A DNA stretch of 64,000 bases from Thermoguttaceae bacterium (lineage in GTDB: Bacteria; Planctomycetota; Planctomycetia; Pirellulales; Thermoguttaceae). Every line of letters starts with the position of its first letter. Positions within the stretch are counted from its first letter, which is position 1. Below are positions 1-7,429 of this stretch, piece by piece. Both the position numbers and the translations under genes were made by a program. The notes under the pieces were generated by a model. It had not been told where the DNA came from. It saw only the letters and a list, made by a program, of their open reading frames with translations, and searched no databases. The stretch is taken from assembly GCA_017441605.1 (NCBI GenBank), contig JAFRXD010000098.1, forward strand, positions 34,900 through 98,899, written 5' to 3'.

Positions 1-54
1 AGCGACGATCGTCCAGACGAACTTTCGGATCCAAAACGAGCGATCTCTTTTCAT
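1..54 (-). CDS. start of an unidentified protein, cut by the window edge
   Basis: Eighteen codons read from an ATG at 54 on the minus strand to the window edge: M-K-R-D-R-S-F-W-I-R-K-F-V-W-T-I-V-A. The basic start followed by hydrophobic residues resembles the beginning of a signal peptide or membrane segment. A GAGGCGGG stretch lies about ten bases upstream, and the start follows the GH43 stop by 36 bases in the same direction, so it may be the next gene of that operon. Too little is visible to name a function. Confidence 0.4.
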   Translation of the reverse strand, partial: MKRDRSFWIRKFVWTIVA

Positions 55-90
55 AAGACGAACCCGCCTCGCCGCGACGAAATCCGCGGC

Positions 91-2490
91 TCATAGGGGA
101 CGAACGGAAAATTTTTCGACTTTTAACGCGCCGCCTCGAGCGCTAACGCCGGGGCGCCCGCAAAAACGCGGCGAGGGATCGACGAACGAAATGAACTCGC
201 GACCGTCGATCGCGACCGATATCTTGGCCCCGATCGCGTCGACGCGCAAACGGATCGGCTCGTTCGGCTTGAAATCGAACGGCGCCGAGGCGACGACGCG
301 CCGATCGTGCGCCAGTTTCTCCAAAACGACCGATTCGTCGGCGAACGAAACGCGATAGCCGAGCGCGAAGTCGGCGCCCAATTGGGGAGAATTATTGGGG
401 CCGCCGAGCGCGAGCTCGCTCGCGCGAACCAAAAGCCCCCCCTTCGAGTCGCCCTCTCCGAGAGTCAGCTCCGCCTCGACGCGATAGTCGCTCCAACGGG
501 AATCTCCGTAACATCTTTTCCCGAACAGTTTTCCCGTCGCGATCAAAACGCCCCCCTCGGTCGACCACGTCCCGTCGGAATACCCGGGCGAGTCGACGAC
601 CGCGGCAAAATCCTCGATCGGCTCGACCGGGCTCGTCGCCGCCAGCTCGATTCCGTCGAGCGAGAATTCGCCTTTTAGACAGCGCGCGACGAGGACGTTT
701 TTCCCTTTGCGAAGCCCGATCTTAACGACCCCGGTCGCCAATCCCGGAACCGTCCCGGAAAACGACCGTTCCAGCGCGACTTCGCGCGCGTCGGACTCGG
801 CGCCTATCGTCGCGGCGCAAGAACTGTCCGCAAGATAGCGAATCCCCGCCGCGTAAACGCCGTCCTCGAGCGCCTCCAATTCGATTTTAATCGAATCGCC
901 CTCGGAGAGGGGCAAGACGCGGCGCCGCTCCCCGGTCGCGACGACCTCGACCGGCGCGACCCCGCGCTCGCTCGTTCGGTACGACGCCGAAAGAAACCCC
1001 GGCGCCAGTTCCGTAAGACGCGCCGCCGAGCGACCTTCCGTCGCGCGAGTCGCCCCGATGAATCCAAAGCGCGCGTCGGGAGACTCGGAAAAATAACCGA
1101 TCGCGCCCCCGGGAGCGCGGAACTCGATTTCCGCGAAGAGCCGATCCTCGACGTAAAATGAGAATTTGTTTCCGGTTCGCTCGATTTGAAGCGAGCGAAG
1201 GGACGCGAAAGAAATCGGCTCGCCAAAGAGCTTCGGCAAATCGTATTCGCGAGTCTCGGTCTTTCCGTCGAACGCGAACTCGATCCGAATCTTCCCCGCG
1301 CCGCGATCTATGGTAATCGCGCCTCGCGATTCGGGATCGCGATAACAGAAGAAAACTCCCGCGACCCCGGCGTCGTCCGGAATCGCGAGATTGTGCTCGG
1401 CGGTGAAATCTCCATCGAGCTCGATCGGGCAAACGACCGCGCCCCCGGCGCCCAGTCGCAAGAACCCGTCTTCGACTCGAGGTTCGACCCCGTTGGAACG
1501 CGCGGATTCAAGTCGCGTTAGATCGCCGGAGGAATCGAACCAAAGCGCGAAATCGGGCGCGGGAATCTCGCGCTCCGTTCGAGTCGGTCCCTCGGCGAAC
1601 GGGACGTCGCGATTCAAAATCAATCGGTCGACGCGAGTCTCGCGAACGGGCCAGCCTCGAATCGTTCCGCGACCGACGAGCGAATGGTAAACGAGATAGT
1701 AGAGATCGAGATTCGGTCCCTTTACGACCGAATTGTGCCCAATCCCAAAGAGGGAGCCTTCCGTCGATAGCAGAATTGGATTGAAAGGCGAGGGCGAAAA
1801 GCGCGTCGGCGAGTCCCCCGTTCCCGCGTTAATGCGGTAACCCCGGCTGAAAACGTGGTTTCCGGTGTAAGTGGTATAATAGATTCCGTCCGACTTAAAG
1901 ACGGTCGGTCCCTCGGTCCAACCGAACATAAACGAGCCGGTCTCGATCGGCGACGGATCGACGCTCGAAGGGGACTTCATTCGATAAGCGAGAATCCCTC
2001 GATCCGACGCAGAATAAAAATACCCCGAACCGTCGTCGTCGACGAAAACCGATCCGTCGATCGAAAGACCAAAATTCTCCGTAACGCGCTCGAACGGTCC
2101 CGTCGGAGATTCCGAGCGATAAATAAAATGCCCGCGACCCGCAGGGGAAGTCGTCATATAGAACCCGTCGTTCCCGCGATAGACCTCGGGGGCGTAGGCG
2201 CCCTTCGTCGTCGGATCGGTCGCGCAGTAGCCTTCGTATTTCCACGAGACGAGATCGCGCGAGCTCCAGCAGCGGATCCCGACTTGGTCGTCGCGAACGC
2301 TCGGGTAGAGGTAGTACGTTCCGTTATACCGCGCGACGAACGGGTCGCCGAAGCCGTAGTCCTCCCAAGCGCCCTCCGTTTCGCGCGAGAGCGACGCGAC
2401 GGGGTTCACGAAAACGCGACCGTCCTCGGCGAGCGAGGGCGCGACCCAAATCGCGACGAGGACGGCGATAAAAGCGAGCCAACAACGCAT
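91..2490 (-). CDS. secreted GH43-like glycoside hydrolase with C-terminal LamG/DUF1080-like regions
   Basis: Predicted secreted glycosidase, 799 residues. Residues 1-21 form a signal peptide ending in SLA. The five-bladed GH43-type catalytic domain follows: an early Asp in FGDPFV (D49), then APEVYR, SIDGSVFVDDDG and TEGPTVFKSDG, the last containing a candidate catalytic acid. Clan GH-F enzymes act on arabinosides, xylosides and galactosides, and the substrate here is not readable. The rest (about residues 330-799) looks like two concanavalin-type beta-sandwich regions of the kind seen in LamG or DUF1080 domains. The frame is open upstream to 2736, but the ATG at 2490 has GGAG nine bases before it, starts the signal peptide, and sits 30 bases after the nadA stop, so I chose it. 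Last complete gene of the 5842-91 operon. Confidence 0.8.
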   Translation of the reverse strand: MRCWLAFIAVLVAIWVAPSLAEDGRVFVNPVASLSRETEGAWEDYGFGDPFVARYNGTYYLYPSVRDDQVGIRCWSSRDLVSWKYEGYCATDPTTKGAYAPEVYRGNDGFYMTTSPAGRGHFIYRSESPTGPFERVTENFGLSIDGSVFVDDDGSGYFYSASDRGILAYRMKSPSSVDPSPIETGSFMFGWTEGPTVFKSDGIYYTTYTGNHVFSRGYRINAGTGDSPTRFSPSPFNPILLSTEGSLFGIGHNSVVKGPNLDLYYLVYHSLVGRGTIRGWPVRETRVDRLILNRDVPFAEGPTRTEREIPAPDFALWFDSSGDLTRLESARSNGVEPRVEDGFLRLGAGGAVVCPIELDGDFTAEHNLAIPDDAGVAGVFFCYRDPESRGAITIDRGAGKIRIEFAFDGKTETREYDLPKLFGEPISFASLRSLQIERTGNKFSFYVEDRLFAEIEFRAPGGAIGYFSESPDARFGFIGATRATEGRSAARLTELAPGFLSASYRTSERGVAPVEVVATGERRRVLPLSEGDSIKIELEALEDGVYAAGIRYLADSSCAATIGAESDAREVALERSFSGTVPGLATGVVKIGLRKGKNVLVARCLKGEFSLDGIELAATSPVEPIEDFAAVVDSPGYSDGTWSTEGGVLIATGKLFGKRCYGDSRWSDYRVEAELTLGEGDSKGGLLVRASELALGGPNNSPQLGADFALGYRVSFADESVVLEKLAHDRRVVASAPFDFKPNEPIRLRVDAIGAKISVAIDGREFISFVDPSPRFCGRPGVSARGGALKVEKFSVRPL

Positions 2491-2519
2491 CGAACGCTCC
2501 GGCGAAAACGGGGAAAGAG

Positions 2520-3617
2520 TTACAAAAGGGACTCGAGCGCTCGGTAGGCGTCCTCCGCGACCTCGGCGGGAGTCGTTACGACGTTCGTCGGTTCCCCGTC
2601 GAGCCAGTTCTCCAAGACCCAAGCGACTTTGGCGAGCGTCGATTTGCCCATATTGACGCACTTCGAGGGCTCCTCGGCGGGGAACAACACGGTCTTGTCC
2701 GGATTCCGACGACGAAGCCGATCGACCAATTTCCATTCGGTTCCGATCGCCAAAACCGAGCCCGGCTCCGCCTTCGAAACCACGTCGATCAATTTCGTCG
2801 TGGATCCGTAGCCGTCGCTCAGATCGACGATATCGCGCGGCGCCTCCGGGTGAACCCAGAATTGCGACCCCGGATTGTCCCGCTTGATCTTCTTAACGAC
2901 GCTCGCCGAAAACCGCTGGTGCACCGGGCAGCAGCCGTCCCACAAAATCGCGCGAGCGCGCTTGATTTCCTCGGGAGTCGCGAGCCCGAGCGGCTTGTTC
3001 GGGCGCCAAGTTACGATCTCCTCGGGCGCGATCCCGAGCGTCAGGCAGGTCGTGCGTCCGAGCCGAGAGTCCGGCATAAAGAGGACTTTCGGACGGTTCG
3101 CCAACGCCTCGCGAACCACCTTTTCCGCGTTCGCCGAAGTGCACACTTTCCCCCCGAAACGACCGCAAAAAGCCTTCGTTTCCGAAGACGAGTTCACGTA
3201 GGTGATCGGCGTGAACTCCGAAAAATCGACCAGTTCGTCGAGTTGGCGCTTCCAGTCCTCCGCCTGCTCGGCGGTAATCATGTCCGCCATCGGGCATCCC
3301 GCCGAAAGATCCAGGGCCATAACGACGGCGCGACGCCCCCCGCGAGCCGCGATTTTATCGGGGCGATTCATTAGAACGTCGGCGGTCTCGAGCATAAACT
3401 TCACGCCGCAGAAAAGAACCGCCTCCGCCGGGGACGCCGCCGCTTGCTTCGCCAAACCGAGACTGTCCCCCACGAAGTCCGCCAAATCGACGACCTCGTC
3501 CGGAACGTAATAATGCGCCAAAACGACGAGTCGATCCCCCGCCGCGGCGCGAACCGCCGCGATTCTCGCTCGCAATTCGTCCGCGGACAGTTCCGCGTAA
3601 TCCGAAAAATTCCGCAT
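2520..3617 (-). CDS. nadA: quinolinate synthase NadA
   Basis: Condenses iminoaspartate with dihydroxyacetone phosphate to quinolinate in NAD synthesis, in the cytoplasm, using a 4Fe-4S cluster. 365 residues, a usual length for the longer NadA forms. Visible family motifs are LAHYYVPDEVVDLADFVGDS near the N-terminus, FCGVKFMLETADV, YVNSSSETKAFCGR, CTSANA, WDGCCPVHQRF and KCVNMGKSTLAKV. The conserved cluster cysteines should be among FCG, GCCPVH and KCVNM. A TTG six codons upstream (3635) is open, but the ATG at 3617 has GAGG five bases before it and is preferred. No nadB or nadC is adjacent. The gene lies 31 bases after the epimerase stop and 29 bases before the GH43 gene, consistent with one transcript. 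Confidence 0.95.
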   Translation of the reverse strand: MRNFSDYAELSADELRARIAAVRAAAGDRLVVLAHYYVPDEVVDLADFVGDSLGLAKQAAASPAEAVLFCGVKFMLETADVLMNRPDKIAARGGRRAVVMALDLSAGCPMADMITAEQAEDWKRQLDELVDFSEFTPITYVNSSSETKAFCGRFGGKVCTSANAEKVVREALANRPKVLFMPDSRLGRTTCLTLGIAPEEIVTWRPNKPLGLATPEEIKRARAILWDGCCPVHQRFSASVVKKIKRDNPGSQFWVHPEAPRDIVDLSDGYGSTTKLIDVVSKAEPGSVLAIGTEWKLVDRLRRRNPDKTVLFPAEEPSKCVNMGKSTLAKVAWVLENWLDGEPTNVVTTPAEVAEDAYRALESLL

Positions 3618-3648
3618 CGTTACCTCGCTTTCCAACGCTCGGCGTCAA

Positions 3649-4734
3649 TTAAAGTAAGTTTTCCTTTTCGTACCATCGCGCGGCGCGCTCGACTTGCGCC
3701 TCGATCTCCGAGCTCGGCGAAACCCCGAGATCCCGCCTCGCTTTTTCCCCGGAACAAACCCAAGGTCCGCGAATCGCTTCCGTCGCCTTGTTCCAATCGA
3801 GCGGCGCCTTTTTGCGCGCCAGCGCCTTGTAAATTTCCCCGTAGATTCCGGTCCCGATCACGCCCATCGGCGGTATTTTAACGATCGCGATTTTCTCCCG
3901 ACCAAAAGCGCGCCCGATCGCCGCCCCAAATTCGGAAAATCGAGCGATTCTGGAGCAAGTCGGGAAATAAATCCCCTTGCCGGAACAAGTTCCAATTTTG
4001 TCCGACCCTCCGTTCGGATCCAAACTCGAGCGCTCCAAGCGCTCCCCTCGCCTCATCGCCGCGATCGCGACCTCGACCAAATCGTCGACGTATACGAAGG
4101 AATAGAAGTAGTCGACGTACCCCGGCGAAACGAACGTCCCTCGGTTCTTCGCCATCTTGAAGAGCGCGAGCGAAAGGAGATCCCCCTCGCCAAAAACGTA
4201 AGGGGGGCGCAAAACGGTCGTCGGAACCCGATCCGCCAGCTCCGCCAGCGCGCGCTCGGAACTCAATTTGCTTCGACCGTACGCCGACAAAGGCCGAGGC
4301 GCGTCCGTCTCGACCCTCCGTCGATACGGCGCGAGCGCGGCGTCCGATTCGCTCGCGCCGCTCCGATCCTTCACCCCGATTCCCGCCGCCGCGAGCGACG
4401 AAAGCGCGACCAACGGAACCCCGCCCCGCTCCGCGAGAACCTTGGCGACGTTCGCCGTTCCCTCCGCGTTGACGATCCGGAATTCCCGGCGCCCCGACTC
4501 CCGGGTCGCCCCGGCGCAGTGAAAAACCCCGTCGCAGCGCTCGACTCCGCGCCTCAGCGCCTCGAGCGCGCTCAAGTCCCCCTCGATTAAATCGGCGCCC
4601 AAACGAGCGAGCGCGCTCGCGCGCGCCTTGTCCCGAACCAGACAAACGACCTTGTCCCCCGACGCGACCAGCGTCTCGACGAGGCGTTTCCCGATAAAAC
4701 CGGTCCCTCCGGTCACAAAGTAGGTCTCGCTCAA
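3649..4734 (-). CDS. NAD-dependent epimerase/dehydratase family protein (extended SDR)
   Basis: 361-residue extended short-chain dehydrogenase. The Rossmann glycine motif FVTGGTGFIG is at residues 6-15, GVFHCAGATRESG follows, and the catalytic Tyr-Lys pair is in SAYGRSKLSSE. This resembles dihydroflavonol-reductase/3-beta-HSD-like members that act on sugar nucleotides or lipids, and the substrate is not deducible. A stretch around residues 235-265 (DPNGGSDKIGTCSGKG...) replaces the usual VRDV/GGxVYNI-type loop. The start is a TTG whose last two bases plus the next A form the TGA stop of the thioesterase gene, so translation is probably coupled. Middle gene of the minus-strand operon. Confidence 0.82.
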   Translation of the reverse strand: MSETYFVTGGTGFIGKRLVETLVASGDKVVCLVRDKARASALARLGADLIEGDLSALEALRRGVERCDGVFHCAGATRESGRREFRIVNAEGTANVAKVLAERGGVPLVALSSLAAAGIGVKDRSGASESDAALAPYRRRVETDAPRPLSAYGRSKLSSERALAELADRVPTTVLRPPYVFGEGDLLSLALFKMAKNRGTFVSPGYVDYFYSFVYVDDLVEVAIAAMRRGERLERSSLDPNGGSDKIGTCSGKGIYFPTCSRIARFSEFGAAIGRAFGREKIAIVKIPPMGVIGTGIYGEIYKALARKKAPLDWNKATEAIRGPWVCSGEKARRDLGVSPSSEIEAQVERAARWYEKENLL

Positions 4735-5201
4735 ACCTTTGGCTCCTCCTTGGATTCGGACTTCCCGCGATTCTTCGCCTTATCGGGGGCGACGGCGGTC
4801 GCGATCTGTTTCGGAACGGGAACAATTTTTCCGAAATCGTCGACCGCGACCAGTTTCGTCAATCCTTTCGCGAGCAATTCCGAATCGCGATACAACGCGT
4901 ACTCGTGGGTCAAACTCGCGCGGCTCAGAACTGCGAGCCTCGTTTCCAGCGTCAAGAGATCGTCGTATCGAGCGGGCTTGATATAGGAGCACTCCGCCCT
5001 CGCCACGACCAACTTCACGTTGGACTCCTCAATATCGCGATAGCTGAACCCGGTCGCCTCGCGCAACAACTCGGTTCGCCCCATCTCGAAGTAGGCGAAA
5101 TAGTTCCCGTGATAGACCACGCCCATCTGATCGGTCTCTTGATAACGAACGCGGAACTGGATCTTGCCGACCAGTTCGCCTCCGGAGGTCGTTTCGATCA
5201 T
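4731..5201 (-). CDS. YbgC/4-hydroxybenzoyl-CoA-type thioesterase
   Basis: 156-residue single hot-dog-fold acyl-CoA thioesterase. The diagnostic motif is RYQETDQMGVVYHGNYFAYFE, in which the family's catalytic Asp sits just before the MGVVYHGNY segment, followed by MGRTELLRE. In the family these enzymes hydrolyse short-chain or aromatic acyl-CoAs in the cytoplasm. YbgC proper belongs to the Tol-Pal locus, but no tol gene is next to this one, so I leave the symbol empty. The C-terminus adds a short basic/acidic tail. Its ATG overlaps the TGA of the DUF6677 gene by four bases, and its own stop overlaps the next start, so the three genes form a tightly coupled operon. Confidence 0.85.
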   Translation of the reverse strand: MIETTSGGELVGKIQFRVRYQETDQMGVVYHGNYFAYFEMGRTELLREATGFSYRDIEESNVKLVVARAECSYIKPARYDDLLTLETRLAVLSRASLTHEYALYRDSELLAKGLTKLVAVDDFGKIVPVPKQIATAVAPDKAKNRGKSESKEEPKV

Positions 5202-5842
5202 TTCTTCTCCTCGCCTTCCTTGTCCGAAGAATCGTTCTTCTCTTTTCGCTTTTTGTCTTTCTTCTCGTCCTTCCCTTCCTCTTCCTCCTCCGCCGGCGCG
5301 GGGCCGCCTACCGCGTCGAAAAACGCGAGCAAGTTAAGGATCCCCGCGACCGCGACGTACAGCGTCCCTAAATCGAACCAGGAGTGAAGACGGCGAAGAA
5401 GCGCGTTGAGATCCGGCTGGTTCGGGCGCGTTTGCGATTCGGAGGGCAACCGAGGCGGCGCGAAAGCGGCGGACCAAAAAGAACCGTCCGCGTCGACCGG
5501 AAAACGAGCGCGCCAAATCGCCGGAAGCGCGACGCACCCGACGCAAGCCTGCGGAATAAAATAGAGCCGCTTGTCCCCGGGGCGGAACGAGCAGTAGGCG
5601 TCTCGCGCGAAAAAGAACTGGCGACCGCCGGGCGTCTCTTCGCTATAACTGCCCATAAAAAGCCCCGCGATCAAGATCGGCCAAATGCAAAGAGCGAAGA
5701 CCGCCGCCTTAAAATAGCGGCGCTGATACCAATGCCCCGCGCCCGGAAAAAGCCAAGCGAGCGCCCCCGCGAGATACGGGTTGCGGAGATCGAAGACTAT
5801 TTCGGAACCCGTCGACTCGTTGTTTTTCGTTAAGGAAACCAT
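5198..5842 (-). CDS. DUF6677-like membrane protein
   Basis: 214-residue membrane protein with the planctomycete pattern NPYLAGALAWLFPGAGHWYQRR followed directly by a hydrophobic helix (AAVFALCIWPILIAGLFMGS). Two more hydrophobic stretches follow, near FIPQACVGCVALPAIW and LGTLYVAVAGILNLLAFF. The last 35 residues are almost all Glu, Lys and Asp. The LPGxGHxYxGR-type segment is the one shared with DUF6677 and TM2-like proteins. The function is unknown. The frame is open to 5956, but a perfect TATAAT (5921-5916, minus) overlaps the next upstream ATG at 5917, so the leader most likely starts near 5908 and the ATG at 5842 is the start, although its ribosome site is weak. First gene of the operon. 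Confidence 0.72.
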   Translation of the reverse strand: MVSLTKNNESTGSEIVFDLRNPYLAGALAWLFPGAGHWYQRRYFKAAVFALCIWPILIAGLFMGSYSEETPGGRQFFFARDAYCSFRPGDKRLYFIPQACVGCVALPAIWRARFPVDADGSFWSAAFAPPRLPSESQTRPNQPDLNALLRRLHSWFDLGTLYVAVAGILNLLAFFDAVGGPAPAEEEEEGKDEKKDKKRKEKNDSSDKEGEEKK

Positions 5843-5915
5843 TGCCGCGCAACGTCTTTCTAGCGTTAAATAAAGGTCGGCCGCGACGCGCGCGAAAAGG
5901 CGTCGCGACCGTTCC

Positions 5916-5940
5916 ATTATACCCGTTTCTCCCGAGAAAC
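5916..5940 (-). promoter_or_regulatory. -10 box and palindrome for the DUF6677-GH43 operon
   Basis: TATAAT on the minus strand at 5921-5916, about 70 bases before the chosen start. Immediately upstream is a 16-base palindrome (5925-5940), GTTTCTC-CC-GAGAAAC, with seven-base arms. The -35 is poor, which would fit an activator- or repressor-controlled promoter with the palindrome as operator. Inferred from sequence only. Confidence 0.45.
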
Positions 5941-5982
5941 AAAGAACGCCCCTCAAAAAAACAATTTATTGTCCCCGAGCGC

Positions 5983-6011
5983 TCGACAAGCGAGCGAACC
6001 GAGATTATAAT
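5983..6011 (+). promoter_or_regulatory. sigma-70-type promoter of the zinc-ribbon gene
   Basis: TCGACA at 5983-5988, a 17-base spacer, and a perfect TATAAT at 6006-6011. It points at the gene starting at 6093 and is divergent from the minus-strand operon promoter 60-70 bases away. Confidence 0.6.
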
Positions 6012-6092
6012 AGAACCGTGTCGGTTCGTTTTCGACGAGAGTCGCGAGCGAGCGCGCCTCGAACTCGACGATCCCTTTGAGGAGCCTGCGGA

Positions 6093-6455
6093 ATGAAAGA
6101 GAAACGATACGGATACGGACCTTGGGAGTATCGCTACATCTGCAAAAACTGCGGACACGCCGCCCGAGCCCCCAAAAACGAGCAACCTTGCAGCGTCTGC
6201 GGGGGAGATTTTGGTCCGAAAATCTCCGTCCGAAAGCTATATCTAGAGCCCGAAAAACCGTTCGAAATCGTGGAAGTCGAGTACGTGCTCCCCAAAACCT
6301 TCTTTGAGAAAATCAAAGAGGCGTTGGGGCTCAAAGTTCAACCGAGATACGGCGTCCGCGAAGAAAAGCGGCGTCCCAGTCGAAGATGGCGATGGCAAAC
6401 CCACGCCGAGGTTGAGGAAGAGTCCGGCATCGTTCGACACGAGGACTTCCTGTAA
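6093..6455 (+). CDS. small zinc-ribbon protein
   Basis: 120 residues. The N-terminal half holds a four-cysteine zinc ribbon: ICKNCGH at residues 16-22 and PCSVCGG at 32-38, spaced as in FmdB/rubredoxin-like ribbons. The remainder has no motif I recognise and is rich in charged residues (EEKRRPSRRWRW). GAGGAG lies eight bases before the ATG, and a good promoter is just upstream, so the gene is probably expressed on its own. I cannot assign a partner. RNA or protein binding through the ribbon would be an inference. Confidence 0.72.
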   Translation: MKEKRYGYGPWEYRYICKNCGHAARAPKNEQPCSVCGGDFGPKISVRKLYLEPEKPFEIVEVEYVLPKTFFEKIKEALGLKVQPRYGVREEKRRPSRRWRWQTHAEVEEESGIVRHEDFL

Positions 6456-6539
6456 TCTCCTTTGGAAGTTCTTTTTTACCCCTTTTAAAAATTCTAGCTT
6501 GTATTAGAATGGCGTCGTCCGAAGCGAGAGTTTCGGGTT

Positions 6540-6614
6540 CGGGGCGTGGCGCAGCCTGGCTAGCGCATCTGCTTTGGGAGCAGAGGGTCGCACGTTCAAA
6601 TCGTGTCGCCCCGA
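6540..6614 (+). tRNA. tRNA-Pro (anticodon UGG)
   Basis: The cloverleaf can be drawn by eye. The acceptor stem is CGGGGCG (6540-6546) with CGCCCCG (6607-6613) and discriminator A6614. The anticodon arm is TCTGC-TTTGGGA-GCAGA with TGG at 6575-6577. The T arm is GCACG-TTCAAAT-CGTGT with one G-U pair. CCA is not encoded. An intrinsic terminator follows ten bases later. Two partial copies of the 3' half follow in tandem. Confidence 0.95.
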
Positions 6615-6623
6615 TTGATACCG

Positions 6624-6658
6624 CGACTTCGCGTCCAGCGCGAGGTCGTTTTTATTTT
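6624..6658 (+). terminator. intrinsic terminator of tRNA-Pro
   Basis: Ten-base stem CGACTTCGCG / CGCGAGGTCG (one G-T pair), five-base loop, then TTTTTATTTT. The same hairpin is repeated after each downstream tRNA fragment. Confidence 0.85.
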
Positions 6659-6683
6659 GCGGCGGGAGCGGAGGGCGCCTCGG

Positions 6684-6769
6684 TTTTGGGAGCGGAGGGC
6701 GCGCGTTCAAATCGCGTCGCCCCGATTGATACCGCGACTTCGCGTCCAGCGCGAGGTCGTTTTTATTTT
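6684..6769 (+). repeat. second copy of the tRNA-Pro 3' half plus terminator
   Basis: Bases 6684-6725 match the tRNA from the anticodon loop (TTTTGGGAGC) to the discriminator, and 6735-6769 repeat the terminator. The 5' half of the tRNA is missing, so it cannot be a functional tRNA. A 24-base stretch just before it (GGGAGCGGAGGGCGCC...) is itself a partial duplication. The distance to the first terminator is 111 bases. Likely a tandem attachment-site scar (inference). Confidence 0.8.
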
Positions 6770-6773
6770 GCGG

Positions 6774-6852
6774 CGGGAGCGGAGGGCGCGCGTTCAAATC
6801 TCGTCGCCCCGATTGATACCGCGACTTCGCGTCCAGCGCGAGGTCGTTTTTT
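6774..6852 (+). repeat. third copy of the tRNA-Pro 3' end plus terminator
   Basis: Bases 6774-6812 match the variable/T arm and acceptor 3' strand, and 6822-6852 repeat the hairpin with TTTTTT. It is 87 bases after copy two. The anticodon bases are lost and the T stem has a mismatch (CTCGT), so it has decayed further than copy two. Confidence 0.8.
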
Positions 6853-7075
6853 ATGTTGCGGCGAGCTCGTCGGCGGGTTCTTCGGTCGACCCCGATTCGC
6901 TATCCGAATTTCTAAATATCTCGACGAGCGCTCTGACGGTCAGCGAGTCTCCCTCGGCAAACGCGTCGTCGGAGAGGAGGAACGCGGACGACGCCGCGTC
7001 GACGTTCGCCAGAGCCTTCTGCAAACCGGACTTTGCCATATTGAGCGCGACCCCGACTTGTCCGTCGGTTATGCT
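6851..7075 (-). pseudogene. C-terminal coding fragment ending in the tRNA-end repeat
   Basis: An open frame runs from after a TAG (7078-7076) to a TAA at 6853-6851, reading ...ITDGQVGVALNMAKSG...ALVEIFRNSDSES...ADELAAT. The first ATG (7039) gives 62 residues. The composition is protein-like, but the stop codon is supplied by the T-run of the third tRNA-end terminator. This suggests a gene body joined to, and truncated by, the repeat. I do not recognise the family. It could be chance or the remnant of an integrated element. Confidence 0.35.
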
Positions 7076-7159
7076 CTAGTTATCTCGAATTGCCCCCTTC
7101 GATCAATACGCTTAATGAAGAAATCTCTATCGACAATCGCAACGCCGAGGAACCGAACG

Positions 7160-7365
7160 ATGGATCCAAAAGACGAATCTGGCGCTATCCTCATATTCCG
7201 TCCCCAATGGGGGCGCGATTATCGGACCGCGCGCGAGACGGCTCGGACTGGTCGAGTCAAGCGGACATTGCCGAACCTTTCGGAACCTCAAAGCAAAACG
7301 CCGCCAATCATATTAGCAACATATTAGAAGACAATGAATTAAAACAGAAATCAGTCGTCAAATAA
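7160..7365 (+). pseudogene. RhuM-like (virulence protein RhuM family) pseudogene
   Basis: The start MDPKDESGAILIFRPQWG is read from the ATG at 7160 with GAGGAA upstream. The homology then continues in another frame as GARLSDRARDGSDWSSQADIAEPFGTSKQ, then NHISNILEDNELKQKSVVK, and stops at 7365. Intact RhuM family members open with a short strand, then a segment like WLSQAQIAELFGTSKQN-SLHI-NI-E-GEL-SVVK, and continue for 200-300 more residues. So this copy has at least one frameshift near 7210 and is cut after about 68 codons. RhuM genes are typical cargo of mobile and defence-rich islands, which fits the neighbouring tRNA-end repeats. Confidence 0.6.
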
Positions 7366-7429
7366 TACCTGACGACTGGAAACGGATCCGCGAACCCTCG
7401 AGCCCGCGGGAGCGTTTTCTTTCTTCGCC

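Noticed and set aside
6504..6797. 97-residue minus-strand frame reading SGRHDLNVRPSAPKADALARL
   Set aside because: This is the well-known artefact of translating the antisense of a tRNA gene, repeated here because the tRNA end is repeated.
6509..7327. 272-residue plus-strand frame over the tRNA array
   Set aside because: Runs through the tRNA, its partial copies and the terminators; the only coding signal in it is the first 18 codons of the RhuM-like remnant.
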